DNA from: Aeromicrobium sp. Root236
Lineage (GTDB): Bacteria; Actinomycetota; Actinomycetes; Propionibacteriales; Nocardioidaceae
Assembly: GCF_001428805.1 (NCBI RefSeq)
Contig: NZ_LMIS01000001.1
Span: 1,786,976-1,850,975 of the forward strand
Direction: 5' to 3'
DNA: 64,000 bases
Shown: in pieces, positions 63,629-64,000 of the stretch
Layout: each line of letters opens with the position of its first letter
Numbering within the stretch: the stretch's first letter is position 1
Position numbers and translations under genes: made by a program
The notes under the pieces: model-generated
The model's database searches: none
Told to the model about the DNA's origin: nothing
The model's input: only the letters and a program-made list of their open reading frames with translations

Positions 63629-64000
63629 TTATGAGGCGACAGCCACAAGGGTGTCTGCGCCTTCGGCGAGCATCTCGGCAGCGAGACGCTCCCCGACCGC
63701 GGCGGCTTCGGATGGCAAGCCGGTCGCGGACAGTCGGATGGTGGGCGAGCCGGAAATGCTTCCGACCATGGCACGGAGCCAGAGCTCATCGCCGTCGTCG
63801 CCTTGGGCGATCTCGGCCAGCGCTCCCACGGGTGCACTGCAACCTGCCTCGAGGGTGGCGAGGAGGCTGCGCTCGGCGGTGACGGCAGCACGTGTGTCGC
63901 TGTCGTCGAGCCCGCTGAGCAGGTGGATCGTCGCGTCATCATCGGCGCGACACTCGCAGGCAAGTGCTCCCTGCCCGGGGGCGGGAAGCATCTGCAGTGG
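63629..64000 (-). CDS. hemC: Porphobilinogen deaminase, C-terminal part
   Basis: Only the last 123 codons are in the window; the 5' end lies beyond 64000. The dipyrromethane cofactor cysteine is in LEAGCSAPVGALAEI and LPAPGQGALACECR precedes it. It builds the linear tetrapyrrole that HemD closes. The C-terminal domain is complete and ends ADTLVAVAS. Confidence 0.93.
   Translation of the reverse strand, partial: PLQMLPAPGQGALACECRADDDATIHLLSGLDDSDTRAAVTAERSLLATLEAGCSAPVGALAEIAQGDDGDELWLRAMVGSISGSPTIRLSATGLPSEAAAVGERLAAEMLAEGADTLVAVAS

Overview
The window comes from a high-GC Gram-positive bacterium of the phylum Actinomycetota. The base composition, the use of menaquinone and the gene order suggest an Aeromicrobium- or Nocardioides-like member of the Propionibacteriales; this assignment is an inference, because no rRNA gene is present. 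Coding is dense and no gap without a gene exceeds 300 bp. There is no tRNA, rRNA, integrase, transposase, phage gene or CRISPR array. The order hemC-hemD-hemB ... hemL-phosphatase-tlpA-ccdA-resB-ccsB ... menA-menE-menC-menD ... menG-polyprenyl synthase resembles the Mycobacterium tuberculosis Rv0510 to Rv0562 block, here with the nuo operon built in.

Layout. 1-3.3 kb: two membrane proteins, a short-chain dehydrogenase behind a MerR-type promoter, and a methyltransferase. 3.4-5.3 kb: rarD and a polyprenyl diphosphate synthase. 5.3-20.8 kb: the complete 14-gene NADH dehydrogenase operon nuoA-N on the minus strand, with a Rex-type box upstream of nuoA; a divergent hemerythrin-like gene carries an IdeR/DtxR-like iron box. 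21.6-23.6 kb: divergent menG and menF. 23.6-31.5 kb: an XRE regulator with a divergent membrane protein, an aldo/keto reductase, an SGNH hydrolase, a large LuxR-type ATPase regulator preceded by a small gene, and an ECF sigma/anti-sigma pair. 31.5-34.7 kb: aldehyde dehydrogenase and GMC oxidoreductase. 34.7-42.4 kb: menD-menC, an NmrA-like protein, menE with an HTH gene, menA, a phosphodiesterase and cds1. 42.4-46.1 kb: two small membrane proteins, a frameshifted DUF559 gene between two copies of a palindromic element, and an ABC exporter. 46.2-52.1 kb: cytochrome c maturation (ccsB, resB, ccdA, TlpA), a histidine phosphatase and hemL. 52.3-53.5 kb: a secreted lytic transglycosylase. 53.5-60.9 kb: two parallel PadR-ATPase-FtsX-type permease operons. 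61.0-64.0 kb: hemB, a cobA-hemD fusion and the 3' end of hemC.

The genes mainly build one respiratory chain: heme, c-type cytochrome maturation, menaquinone and complex I. The menaquinone set here lacks menB. The most unusual signals are (a) a near-identical basic micropeptide frame after each PadR-ABC-permease operon, carried by a 76 bp perfect repeat; (b) repeat elements that have entered the coding sequences of menD and nuoE in frame; (c) micro-ORFs joining ccdA to resB and the GMC to the aldehyde dehydrogenase gene by ATGA overlaps at both ends; and (d) many leaderless promoters, several overlapping clear inverted-repeat operators.
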